Of a stretch of DNA of 64,000 nt, positions 27,807 through 35,719 are shown one piece after another (the first letter of the stretch is position 1; the number at the start of each line of letters is the position of its first letter). The DNA is from Steroidobacter gossypii (GTDB lineage: Bacteria > Pseudomonadota > Gammaproteobacteria > Steroidobacterales > Steroidobacteraceae), in the NCBI RefSeq assembly GCF_016801985.1, contig NZ_JAEVLS010000003.1, positions 310,001 through 374,000 on the forward strand. The letters run 5' to 3'. Below the pieces are notes generated by a model. It searched no databases. It saw only the letters and a program-made list of their open reading frames with translations, and was not told the origin of the DNA. The translations under genes were made by a program, and so were the position numbers.

Positions 27807-28394
27807 ATGAACACAAGCTTGAAGGGGATGCTTCTGACGGGTCTGCTGGCGGTGGGCACGGCGTTGCCCGCGTGGGCAGCGTTGCAGGAGGGCGCCAAGG
27901 CGCCGGACTTCGTCGCGCAGGCATCGCTTGCCGGCAAGCCGTTTACGTTCTCGCTCAAGGATGCGCTGAAGAAGGGGCCGGTGGTCGTGTACTTCTATCC
28001 CTCGGCGTACACCGGCGGCTGCAACGTTCAAGCACGCACGTTCGCCGTCAACAAGGAGAAGTTCGCCGCGGCCGGCGCGTCCATCATCGGCGTCTCGCTC
28101 GACAGCATCGAACGGCTCAACGATTTCTCCGCCGATCCCGAATTCTGCGCCGGCAAATTCCCCACCGCCTCGGATGTGGACGGCAAGATCGCCCGTTCTT
28201 ATGAACTGACGGTGCGCGAAGGCAGTTCGGGCGCGAAAGACACGCGCGGACAGGACATCGATCACGGCTTCGCCGAGCGCACCACCTTCATCGTGACACC
28301 CGACGGCCGCATCGCCGCCACGGTCGGCGGCCTCAACCCTGTCGATAACGTCAATAAGTCCCTGGAAATCGTGCAGAAGCTCAAGGGCGGCTGA
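27807..28394 (+). CDS. Periplasmic peroxiredoxin (AhpC/TSA family)
   Basis: 195 residues with a signal peptide ending AWA/A near residue 24. The thioredoxin-fold peroxidase signature is FYPSAYTGGCNVQA with the peroxidatic cysteine at residue 72. The usual TPGC is TGGC here. A second cysteine at ~114 (EFCAGKF) could resolve the sulfenic acid. The C-terminal strand RTTFIVTPDGRI is typical. It should reduce peroxides in the periplasm using an unknown thiol donor. It is monocistronic, closed by a strong hairpin at 28423-28452. The upstream 200 bases hold no gene. Confidence 0.88.
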   Translation: MNTSLKGMLLTGLLAVGTALPAWAALQEGAKAPDFVAQASLAGKPFTFSLKDALKKGPVVVYFYPSAYTGGCNVQARTFAVNKEKFAAAGASIIGVSLDSIERLNDFSADPEFCAGKFPTASDVDGKIARSYELTVREGSSGAKDTRGQDIDHGFAERTTFIVTPDGRIAATVGGLNPVDNVNKSLEIVQKLKGG

Positions 28395-28422
28395 CGAAAG
28401 GCGGCTAGCGATGAATCGGGCT

Positions 28423-28452
28423 GGCGCCGGTGTTTGAACACTCTCCGGCGCC
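28423..28452 (+). terminator. Hairpin after the peroxiredoxin gene
   Basis: A perfect stem GGCGCCGG/CCGGCGCC with an inner GTGTT/AACAC pairing lies 29 bases after the peroxiredoxin stop. An AT-rich stretch follows (ATGAAAATATATAAA) without a clean U-run. The convergent hipA gene ends at 28544, so the hairpin may serve both strands. Confidence 0.6.
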
Positions 28453-28543
28453 ATTCCATGAAAATATATAAAGGTCCGTTGAAGGCTGGGCGTGCTGTTC
28501 CACCTGCACGATTGTCAGCATCCTGTCCGCGGCGCCACAGGGA

Positions 28544-29824
28544 CTAGTTCAATTGAATCTCATCCATCCCCATTCCCTCAACGGAGAACGGATTCAGAAA
28601 CTGACGAGTTGCGAGTAGCGCACGATCCGTCTTTGAGATCTCAGCCTCCTCGCACACAGCATCCCAGTGCTCTGCAATCGCCGCAACCTGCCGCTGTGCA
28701 ATCTCCATTGCTTCATCGTGCGACAACAGAAAGTGATGTGCGGCCGCCAGGCACGTTGAAATTCTGCTCAGGTTGTCGTTTCCTGCGATCAGCATTGCCT
28801 GCGATGCCTCATTGCCTGCCCGCGGCTGCGGACAAATGTCATAGGCAGGCGTCAGTCTGAGGTATTCACCGTCCCAAAACGCAGCGTGATTCCGCGCATG
28901 GTCGTCGGTGTTGCCGCACAGAATGTTGAAAACCAGTCGCGAGAACAACTCGCGCAGATCTGCCCGTGGATCGGCAAACCGATGACGAATGATTTCCGCC
29001 AGATCCTCGTAACTCGCATATCGGGCCATCATCTCGTCCAGACCCAGCAGCGTCAGGGCGGACACCATTGCCTTGCGCTGCCACCCTCCATTTACCGCCG
29101 CACGATCGAACCGCTCGACCAGCAGCACATCCCTGCTCGAAGCGCGCCTTAAGCTCACGCCGGCCGAGTTCAGCCCTGCGTATCGAGCCAACCGCATCGC
29201 GATGAATTCTGCTTTCACGATGCTGTACAGATCGGTTGATGAGGAGAACTTGGCCAGATACTTGAGGTTGCCATCTTGAATGAGCGCTTTCGGACGCGCT
29301 CCACCGATCGCGCTGCCGTGCTGCAAGGCCTCTGCGAGTTCCTGCGTGAGAGGCACGCCCTGTTCGACGCGGTCCGCTGCCTCCATCAACTCAGTCAATG
29401 TCGCATTAGCGCCCTGCCGTGGCACGTACTCCGTTGCCGATGTTTGAAAATCCAGAGCGCCTGCCCGATCCGAACCGGATTCCATGAGATACGTCAATTC
29501 ATCCAGTTGCGTTGTATCTGTCCGCGGACCGCGGATCCCGAGCAGCCTGTTGATCAATACGCGCCGTCCCCACGCATCAGGCGCCGCATCTCGAATACAT
29601 CCAGGCATCGAAAGGCCTGGAAGGAGGGGTAGCACCCCGGCGCGCAGTGGCAGCTCCGTGTCATAGAGCGAAATCGCATTGGTGCGATCCAGGTAACTTC
29701 GGCCGTAGTTGAACTCGAGCCGAGTGCCGTTGGCGCTCAATCGTCCGGCCACGACCGGGTCGGTAGCACCGGGCAACCACGTCCAAACGAATGCTTCCGT
29801 GAACCCCTTCTTCTTAGAAAGCAT
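28544..29824 (-). CDS. hipA: HipA-family serine/threonine kinase toxin
   Basis: 426 residues, type II toxin of the HipA family, which in E. coli phosphorylates glutamyl-tRNA synthetase and causes growth arrest. Visible are the N-subdomain FNYGRSYLDR, the flexible GSAIGGARPKA loop that holds the ATP-contacting and autophosphorylated serine, and the catalytic GNTDDHARNHA. TPAYDICP is the metal-binding/activation region. All key elements are intact, so it should be active. It overlaps hipB by 11 bases with the antitoxin first, the usual order for this pair. Its target may differ from E. coli's. Confidence 0.9.
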   Translation of the reverse strand: MLSKKKGFTEAFVWTWLPGATDPVVAGRLSANGTRLEFNYGRSYLDRTNAISLYDTELPLRAGVLPLLPGLSMPGCIRDAAPDAWGRRVLINRLLGIRGPRTDTTQLDELTYLMESGSDRAGALDFQTSATEYVPRQGANATLTELMEAADRVEQGVPLTQELAEALQHGSAIGGARPKALIQDGNLKYLAKFSSSTDLYSIVKAEFIAMRLARYAGLNSAGVSLRRASSRDVLLVERFDRAAVNGGWQRKAMVSALTLLGLDEMMARYASYEDLAEIIRHRFADPRADLRELFSRLVFNILCGNTDDHARNHAAFWDGEYLRLTPAYDICPQPRAGNEASQAMLIAGNDNLSRISTCLAAAHHFLLSHDEAMEIAQRQVAAIAEHWDAVCEEAEISKTDRALLATRQFLNPFSVEGMGMDEIQLN

Positions 29825-30161
29825 CCTGGACCTTCTTGTCGGGGTGCGTGTGAGCCGGCAGCAACGCGATCTGCTCGTCGGTGCGCTTGATCCTCGCGCT
29901 CAAGGCGGCACTATCCGCATCGTAGAGCGGTACTCCAACAATCGCCGCCGCCTCGAACACCGCGCCGATTTGACATCCCGGATCGCCTTTTTCGATTCGC
30001 TGAACCAAGCCGCGAGAAATCCCTGCGCGATCCGCAAGCTCTTGTGCCGTCATCCGACGCTGCTTGCGCGCAAGCTTGATCTGCTGGCCGAGCAGTGTGA
30101 TGGCCTGCCGACCGACTCGGGAGAATGGGCGTACCTTGGGTTTTGGCACAATTTGATCCAT
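29814..30161 (-). CDS. hipB: HipB-type XRE antitoxin
   Basis: 115 residues with a Cro/C1-type helix-turn-helix in the middle: GQQIKLARKQRRMTAQELADRAGISRGLVQRIEKG. The C-terminal part should bind HipA, and complexes of the two should repress the operon. ATG at 30161 is preceded on the minus strand by AGGT. Directly upstream lie nested palindromes (30155-30191) and a TATAAT box, matching classical toxin-antitoxin autoregulation. Confidence 0.88.
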   Translation of the reverse strand: MDQIVPKPKVRPFSRVGRQAITLLGQQIKLARKQRRMTAQELADRAGISRGLVQRIEKGDPGCQIGAVFEAAAIVGVPLYDADSAALSARIKRTDEQIALLPAHTHPDKKVQDAF

Positions 30162-30191
30162 ACCTAGTCCATATCTATCGGATATGGATCA
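30155..30191. promoter_or_regulatory. Nested palindromes, predicted HipB operator
   Basis: Two perfect 8-bp inverted repeats share one centre: TCCATATC/GATATGGA (30168-30188, 5-bp spacer) and TGATCCAT/ATGGATCA (30155-30191). They cover the hipB start codon and leader, downstream of the -10 box, so a bound dimer would block transcription. Confidence 0.7.
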
Positions 30192-30201
30192 TTAATGAAT
30201 C

Positions 30202-30207
30202 ATTATA
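30202..30207 (-). promoter_or_regulatory. -10 box for hipBA
   Basis: A consensus TATAAT on the minus strand, 41 bases upstream of the hipB start. A TTTGAC lies about 21 bases further upstream, which is longer than the ideal -35 spacing, so only the -10 is claimed. Confidence 0.5.
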
Positions 30208-30410
30208 CTAATCCGTAAATCGCCGCGCGTCAAAGCCGATGCGAGCTGCCTGTCGCTCGACGCTAGTACGGCCCGCGGGGCGCGCCTGGTTCTGGAGTTT
30301 CCCGAACCTCTGTAAGTTTCACGCCTTGCTCGCCACGCAGGGGTCAGATCGATGCTCAAGTCGAGGTTGGAAGAGGCGCAAGTTGCGGGGCCGCAGGTCC
30401 TTGTGGACGG

Positions 30411-31043
30411 TCAGCGTTCGATCAGGCCGGCGCGTAGCGCAATTAGCGTCAGCTCGGCCTGATTGCCGGCGTGCAGCTTTTGTTTGATGTTGTAGAGGTG
30501 CGTGCCCACGGTGGACGCCGAGAGGTTCAGCTCCGAGGCGATCTTGGGCACGGCCGCGCCATTGGCCAGACGCAGGAACACTTCGAACTCGCGTTCGGAC
30601 AGCGCCTCGATCAAGGAGCTGGCGCCGCCGACTTCGGCGAGCGCGATCTCCTGCGCGAGTTTGGGATCGATATAACGCTGGCCCGCCGCGACCATGCGGA
30701 CTGCTTCGAGCAGCGTTTCGGGCGCGGTGCGTTTGGATAGAAACCCGAGCGCGCCTTGTCGCAGAGCGCGCCGCGCGTGCATGGCGTCGTCGTGAGCGGA
30801 GAGCGCCAGGATTCTCACATCCTTATCTCGCGCACGCAGCCGCTTGATGGTTTCGAGCCCGCCCATCCCCGGCATGGACAGATCCAGCACCACCGTGTCC
30901 GGCGACAGTTCATCGAAGCGCAGGCAGGCCGCTTCGCCGCTGTCGGCTTCGGCGACCACGCGTACGTCGTTGACGGTTTCCAGGAGCAAGCGAAAGCCGG
31001 TACGCACCACGGTGTGATCGTCGACCAGCAGCACTTTGATCAT
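30411..31043 (-). CDS. NarL/FixJ-family response regulator
   Basis: 210 residues. The receiver domain has the acidic pair VDDH, the phosphorylation aspartate in VVLDLSMPG and the conserved lysine in FLSKRTAP. The LuxR-type HTH follows (LSEREFEVFLRLANG, IASELNLSASTVGTHLYNIKQKL). Its ATG at 31043 overlaps the kinase stop (ATGA), forming a two-component operon transcribed away from pqqABCDE. The kinase and regulator resemble pairs found beside methanol/ethanol quinoprotein genes. Control of pqq and xox genes is therefore likely but is inference. A 7-bp palindrome in the shared upstream region (32447-32463) is a candidate binding site. Confidence 0.9.
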   Translation of the reverse strand: MIKVLLVDDHTVVRTGFRLLLETVNDVRVVAEADSGEAACLRFDELSPDTVVLDLSMPGMGGLETIKRLRARDKDVRILALSAHDDAMHARRALRQGALGFLSKRTAPETLLEAVRMVAAGQRYIDPKLAQEIALAEVGGASSLIEALSEREFEVFLRLANGAAVPKIASELNLSASTVGTHLYNIKQKLHAGNQAELTLIALRAGLIER

Positions 31044-32386
31044 CGCTGCGCTCCGAGCGGGATCTCCGCCGTCAGCTCGACGCCATGCGGAGCATGTTCG
31101 GTCAGAGTCAGCTTGCCGCCCAGCATTGCCATTCTTTCTTGCAGTCCTCGCAATCCGAAATGTCCCGGCCGCGACCATTCTTCCGGGAGTCCGACGCCAT
31201 TGTCCGCCACGCGCACGCGCGCCGTCGAATCCGAGCATACGACTTCGACGTCCACCTGGGTCGGGCGCGCGTGCCGGACGGCGTTGATGACCGCTTCCTG
31301 CACCACGCGATAGATCGCGATGGTGATGCTATCGCCCAGCTGCGCCGGCAGCTCGTGGCGTAACGAGAATTGTATGGCCGGATGGCGACCTCGCCATTGT
31401 TTGATGAAGTCTTCCAAGGTTTCGGCCAGGCCCAGCGTGTCCAGCGTCAGTGGCGCGAGGCGAGGGATGAGGCCGTGCATGGCGTCGTAGAGCCGCGCGG
31501 CTTCCGTCGAAATCAATCGGGCGACCTCGGCGGTGCGCGAGCCGGCGTCGTGCTGATTGGCGATCACCACGGCGAAGCTGCGGATCGCCGTGACCGATTG
31601 GGCGAACTCATCGTGCAACTCCCGGGCAATCAGCCGTCGCTCTTCATCGAGCCGTTGCTCGATGAGTTGATCGAGCTCGCGTCGCTGCTGCAGGCGTTGC
31701 TCCGCCTCGAAGGCTTTGCGATCGCTCAGCTGCTTGTCCTGCAGCGCGGCGGCCATGCGATTGAAGGTCGCGCCGATCATGTTGGCTTCGTGACCTTTCA
31801 GCGGGGGCAGGCGATGCGCCAGTTCGCCTTGCTCGACGCGGGTGAGCCCGTCGACGATCACCGGCCAGGGCGCCATGGCCCGGCCGACCAGCCAGAACAC
31901 GGCGATATTGAGCACCGCGAAGGCGATGCCGCCGAATATCACAAGCTCGATCAGATTGTCCCAACCGTCGAGGATAGCGCGCGAAGCATTGGCCTCGACA
32001 CGCACTTCACCACCACCGCTCAATGGGAACACATGCACGGGCATGGTCGGCAATATCAGGGACGCAAACCAAGCCGGCGGTTCGCGGCCGGCCTTGTATG
32101 GCGAAGGCGGGGATTGATAGATCACCTCGTGATTCGCGTTCCGCATCGTGATCTCGTGCGCGCGCACGCGGCCGAGTTGCTCCAGGAAGGCGAGAATGGC
32201 CGCTTCGCCGCGTTGATCGAGTCCGACGATCATCCGCGCCAGCAACTGGGTGGCGACAATATTGGCGCCGGCGATTTCCTCGCCCACCGAGCGGCGCGTC
32301 CCGTCGAACTGCAGCCAGGCCGCCAGCATGACGAGCGCGGCGCTTAGGCTGGCGACGATCAGATTGACGTGAGTGCGGAGCTTCAA
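31040..32386 (-). CDS. Membrane sensor histidine kinase, NarL-partner (HisKA_3) type
   Basis: 448 residues. TM1 at ~7-25, a periplasmic sensor of ~120 residues, TM2 at ~150-172, a HAMP-like segment (TRVEQGELAHRLPP), then HisKA_3 with the phospho-acceptor in ARELHDEFAQS. The HATPase domain has NAVRHA and ADNGVGLP with GLRGLQERM. The start is given as TTG at 32386 because AGGA lies 6 bases upstream and the TM follows at once; GTG at 32422 is the longer option. Its product phosphorylates the regulator encoded next. The signal is unknown; a periplasmic cue related to alcohol or lanthanide availability would fit the neighbours. Confidence 0.88.
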   Translation of the reverse strand: MKLRTHVNLIVASLSAALVMLAAWLQFDGTRRSVGEEIAGANIVATQLLARMIVGLDQRGEAAILAFLEQLGRVRAHEITMRNANHEVIYQSPPSPYKAGREPPAWFASLILPTMPVHVFPLSGGGEVRVEANASRAILDGWDNLIELVIFGGIAFAVLNIAVFWLVGRAMAPWPVIVDGLTRVEQGELAHRLPPLKGHEANMIGATFNRMAAALQDKQLSDRKAFEAEQRLQQRRELDQLIEQRLDEERRLIARELHDEFAQSVTAIRSFAVVIANQHDAGSRTAEVARLISTEAARLYDAMHGLIPRLAPLTLDTLGLAETLEDFIKQWRGRHPAIQFSLRHELPAQLGDSITIAIYRVVQEAVINAVRHARPTQVDVEVVCSDSTARVRVADNGVGLPEEWSRPGHFGLRGLQERMAMLGGKLTLTEHAPHGVELTAEIPLGAQR

Positions 32387-32446
32387 GGTTCGTCCTGAAT
32401 GCCGGGAACGCCAAGTATGCACGGCGGGGCGCGAGGCGCGTTCGGT

Positions 32447-32463
32447 CTCATGAAAATCATGAG
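32447..32463. promoter_or_regulatory. Palindrome in the kinase/pqqA divergent region
   Basis: CTCATGA-AAA-TCATGAG is a perfect 7-bp inverted repeat, followed 5 bases later by a related TCATGAT. It lies between the kinase gene and pqqA, about 85 bases upstream of the pqqA start, a suitable place for a dimeric NarL-type regulator to control both directions. Confidence 0.5.
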
Positions 32464-32549
32464 TGGAGAATCATGATGCTCGCGTGGCGGCGCCGGCCCG
32501 CCCGGGTGCATGGTCGGCTTGGAGTCGAGCGATCCATAAGGAGCCAATC

Positions 32550-32624
32550 ATGATCTGGGAAACACCGGTAGCCATCGATCTGCGGCTGGGCATGGAAATC
32601 ACCATGTACGCTGAACATCGCTGA
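32550..32624 (+). CDS. pqqA: PqqA, precursor peptide of pyrroloquinoline quinone
   Basis: 24-residue ribosomal peptide that is the scaffold for PQQ. The conserved glutamate and tyrosine that PqqE and PqqD cross-link are present in the order E-x3-Y at E16 and Y20 (GMEITMYAEHR). The N-terminal MIWETP is close to known PqqA peptides. A ribosome site AAGGAG lies at 32538-32543, 6 bases before ATG. It is the first gene of pqqABCDE, 45 bases before pqqB. It is too short for most gene finders. Confidence 0.93.
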   Translation: MIWETPVAIDLRLGMEITMYAEHR

Positions 32625-32669
32625 GCGATGAGGGCGGGGCCGTCGCAACCCGGCGGCCTTGCCTGCTAC

Positions 32670-33575
32670 ATGCAGGTAAGAATTCTAGGCTCCGCCGCGG
32701 GCGGCGGCTTCCCGCAGTGGAACTGCAACTGCCGGAACTGTCTGGGCGTGCGACGGCGGGAGTTGAATGCACGGCCCCGGACGCAATCGTCGATCGCCAT
32801 TCGCGGTGCGGACGAGACCGCATGGACCCTGGTCAATGCCTCTCCCGACATCCTGGCGCAGTTGCAAGCCAACCCGCAATTGCAGCCGGCTCGCACGGCG
32901 CGCGACACGGGCATTCGCAACATCGTTCTAACCGATTCGCAGATCGATCACACCACCGGCTTGTTGATGCTGCGCGAAAGTCCGCGGCCCTGGCCGCTGT
33001 GGTGCACCGATGGCGTATTCGCCGACCTCACCAGCTCCAATCCGATCTTGCAGGTGCTGCAGAATTATTGTGGCGTGAATCGTCAGCGCATCGAGCCGGG
33101 TGAATGGTTCACCGTCGAGGGCAGCGAGGAGCTGCGCTGGCAGGCGATCGCGTTGCCCGGAAAACCGCCCCCGTATTCCAAACGCAGCGCTCAGCCCGGC
33201 GACGTGATCGGGCTGGTGGTCGAGGATGTGCGGGCCGCTCGGCGGCTGTGTTACGCGCCTGGCGTTGCCTCCGTCGATGCGTCGCTGTTCGAGCTGATGG
33301 CCGGTGCTCACTGCGTGCTGGTGGACGGCACGTTCTGGACCGACGATGAGCTGATCGAGCTCGGCGTGTCGCGCAAGCGCGCCGCCGACATGGGACATCT
33401 CACGCAATCCGGCGGCATGATCGGCTGGCTCGACCGGCTGCCGCCGAGCACCCGTCGCGTGCTGATTCACATCAACAACACCAATCCGATTCTGGTCGAG
33501 GACTCGCCCGAGCGCGAAGTCCTGAACGCTCACCACATCGAAGTAGCGTACGACGGCATGGAGATCACAGTGTGA
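32670..33575 (+). CDS. pqqB: PqqB, PQQ biosynthesis MBL-fold protein
   Basis: 301 residues with the diagnostic start [19 protein letters not shown], the cysteine cluster (NCNCRNC) and the metal-site motif [11 protein letters not shown]. It ends NTNPIL...AYDGMEI as in known PqqB. PqqB is thought to be a hydroxylase acting on the cross-linked Glu-Tyr intermediate; older work proposed PQQ transport. ATG at 32670 matches family N-termini; an earlier in-frame ATG at 32628, just after pqqA, would add 14 unlikely residues. The stop overlaps the pqqC start. Confidence 0.95.
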   Translation: MQVRILGSAAGGGFPQWNCNCRNCLGVRRRELNARPRTQSSIAIRGADETAWTLVNASPDILAQLQANPQLQPARTARDTGIRNIVLTDSQIDHTTGLLMLRESPRPWPLWCTDGVFADLTSSNPILQVLQNYCGVNRQRIEPGEWFTVEGSEELRWQAIALPGKPPPYSKRSAQPGDVIGLVVEDVRAARRLCYAPGVASVDASLFELMAGAHCVLVDGTFWTDDELIELGVSRKRAADMGHLTQSGGMIGWLDRLPPSTRRVLIHINNTNPILVEDSPEREVLNAHHIEVAYDGMEITV

Positions 33576-34282
33576 GCAACGCTGAGCTGGAGTCCGCCTG
33601 GAGCGCCGAGGATTTCGAGCAGAAGCTGCGAGAGCAGGGCCGCGCGTATCACATCTATCATCCGTTCAACGTGATGTTGAATTCGGGCCGAGCCACGCGC
33701 GAGCAGATTCAGGGCTGGGTGGCGAACCGTTACTACTATCAGATCAATATCCCGCGCAAGGATGCGGCCATCCTGGCGAATTGCCCGGATCGGGAGGTGC
33801 GGCGTCAATGGGTCGAACGCATTCTGGATCACGACGGACATGGCGACGATGCTGGCGGCATCGAGGCCTGGCTGCGCCTGGCTGAAGCGGTGGGCCTGGA
33901 GCGCACGGAAGTGGAAAGCCTGAGTCGCTTGATTCCAGGCGTGCGCTTCGCCGTCGACGCCTATGTGAATTTCGCGCGCCAGCAGCCGTGGCAGGAAGCC
34001 GTGTGCTCATCGCTGACCGAGCTGTTCGCACCAGACATTCATCGACAGCGTCTGTCGTCGTGGCCCGAACATTATCCCTGGATCGATCAGCAGGGACTGC
34101 AGTACTTCCGCAGTCGAATGTCGCTGGCTCAGCGAGACGTGAATCACGGGCTGGCGGTCACGCTGGCGTATTTCAAGACGCACGAACAGCAACGGCGCGC
34201 GCTCGAAGTGCTCAAGTTCAAGCTCGACATTCTCTGGGCGATGAACGACGCCATGGCTCGGCATTTTGGAGTGCAGTCATGA
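33572..34282 (+). CDS. pqqC: PqqC, pyrroloquinoline-quinone synthase
   Basis: 236 residues, a heme-oxygenase-like all-helical oxidase that performs the last, oxygen-dependent ring closure to PQQ without a cofactor. Typical segments are [41 protein letters not shown] and [13 protein letters not shown]. It starts with GTG at 33572, which overlaps the pqqB stop (GTGA), and its own stop overlaps pqqD (ATGA), so translation of the three is coupled. Confidence 0.95.
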   Translation: MSNAELESAWSAEDFEQKLREQGRAYHIYHPFNVMLNSGRATREQIQGWVANRYYYQINIPRKDAAILANCPDREVRRQWVERILDHDGHGDDAGGIEAWLRLAEAVGLERTEVESLSRLIPGVRFAVDAYVNFARQQPWQEAVCSSLTELFAPDIHRQRLSSWPEHYPWIDQQGLQYFRSRMSLAQRDVNHGLAVTLAYFKTHEQQRRALEVLKFKLDILWAMNDAMARHFGVQS

Positions 34283-34551
34283 CCCACGCCGACCGACCGA
34301 GCCTTCGCAGCGGAATTCGGTTGCAGTGGGAAGCCGTACAGAACTCGTATGTACTGCTATACCCCGAAGGCATGGTGAAGTTGAACACCAGCGCCTCGGA
34401 GATTCTGCGTCGTTGCGACGGCGTGCGCAGCGTCGATGAGATCGTGGCGGACCTGGAAGCCACGTTTCAACGCGCGGGTCTGCACGACGATGTGATGCAC
34501 TTTCTCGAGCTCGCAACCGCGCAGGGCTGGATTGGCGCGACTCAATCGTGA
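34279..34551 (+). CDS. pqqD: PqqD, PqqA-binding chaperone
   Basis: 90 residues. PqqD is a peptide-binding RRE domain that presents PqqA to the radical SAM enzyme PqqE. The family pattern RLQWE...[22 protein letters not shown] is clear, followed by the helix [12 protein letters not shown] and a C-terminal helix. It is free-standing, not fused to pqqC or pqqE as in some species. It is coupled to pqqC by an ATGA overlap. Confidence 0.94.
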   Translation: MTHADRPSLRSGIRLQWEAVQNSYVLLYPEGMVKLNTSASEILRRCDGVRSVDEIVADLEATFQRAGLHDDVMHFLELATAQGWIGATQS

Positions 34552-34558
34552 GCACGAC

Positions 34559-35719
34559 ATGAGCACCGCCCATCCCTACTTGCCGGATGCTTCCAGCAGC
34601 GTGGGCCCGCCGTTGTGGCTGTTGCTCGAGCTCACCTATCGTTGCCCGCTGCAATGTGTGTTTTGTTACAACCCGGTGGACTTCGCGTCGGTCGAGAACG
34701 AGCTGACTACGCAGGAATGGCTGCGTGTGTTGCAGGAGTCGCGTGCGCTCGGCTCGGTGCAGCTCGGATTGTCGGGAGGCGAGCCGCTGGTGCGCGACGA
34801 TGTCGAGGAGATCACGGCTGAGGCACACCGGCTGGGTTATTACACCAACCTCATCACATCAGGCGTAGGGTTGAGCCGCGAGCGTTTGACGGAGCTGAAG
34901 CGGGCAGGGCTGGATCACATCCAACTGTCGTTTCAGGATTCCACGCGCGAGATGAATGATTTCCTGTCGCACACGCGCACCTTCGAACTGAAGCGGCGTT
35001 GCGCCGAGTGGATCAAGTCGAGCGGCTATCAGATGGTGCTCAACTGTGTGATCCATCGCCTCAATATCGACCACCTCGAGACCATCATCGACATGGCCGC
35101 GCGCATGGGCGCCGATTATCTGGAGCTCGCCAACACTCAATATTATTCATGGGCGCATTTGAACCGGGAGCACTTGTTGCCATCGCGCGCACAGCTGGAG
35201 CGCGCCGAGCAGACGATGCGCCAATGGCGCGAGCGGCTGAAAGGCAAGATGCGCATCTTCTTCGTCGTGCCGGACTACTACGAACAGCGCCCGAAACGTT
35301 GCGCGAACGGCTGGGGAACCACGCTGATGACCGTGGCGCCCGATGGGACCGCGCTGCCGTGTCATACGGCGAAGATGCTGCCGGGCTTGAGTTTTCCGAA
35401 TGTCCGCGAGCACGGCATGCGCGACATCTGGTTCGATTCCGAGGGATTCAATCGCTTCCGTGGCCAGGGCTGGATGAAAGAGCCCTGCGCCAGCTGTGAG
35501 GAACGCGACAAAGATCTCGGCGGCTGCCGTTGCCAGGCTTATCTGCTAGCGCATGATGCCGGCGCGACGGACCCGGTCTGCGCCAAGAGTCCGCATCATC
35601 ATGTGGTGCTCGCCGCCGTCGAACGGGCGCAGCAACCGCGAGCGCCCGAGGCCCCGCTGGTGTTTCGCCGAAAAGAAAGCTCGCGGGCGCTGGCCCAGCG
35701 GCCGCTGCCTACACGATAG
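34559..35719 (+). CDS. pqqE: PqqE, radical SAM enzyme of PQQ synthesis
   Basis: 386 residues. It forms the C-C bond between the Glu and Tyr side chains of PqqA. The radical SAM motif YRCPLQCVFCYNP has the three cluster cysteines. A SPASM domain follows, with cysteines in KRCANG, LPCHT, EPCASCEE and GGCRCQAY for auxiliary clusters. The C-terminal ~25 residues (beyond HHHVVLAAVERA) are basic and not conserved. ATG at 34559 lies 7 bases after the pqqD stop. It ends convergently with an 11-base overlap into the sigma-54 regulator gene. Confidence 0.95.
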   Translation: MSTAHPYLPDASSSVGPPLWLLLELTYRCPLQCVFCYNPVDFASVENELTTQEWLRVLQESRALGSVQLGLSGGEPLVRDDVEEITAEAHRLGYYTNLITSGVGLSRERLTELKRAGLDHIQLSFQDSTREMNDFLSHTRTFELKRRCAEWIKSSGYQMVLNCVIHRLNIDHLETIIDMAARMGADYLELANTQYYSWAHLNREHLLPSRAQLERAEQTMRQWRERLKGKMRIFFVVPDYYEQRPKRCANGWGTTLMTVAPDGTALPCHTAKMLPGLSFPNVREHGMRDIWFDSEGFNRFRGQGWMKEPCASCEERDKDLGGCRCQAYLLAHDAGATDPVCAKSPHHHVVLAAVERAQQPRAPEAPLVFRRKESSRALAQRPLPTR

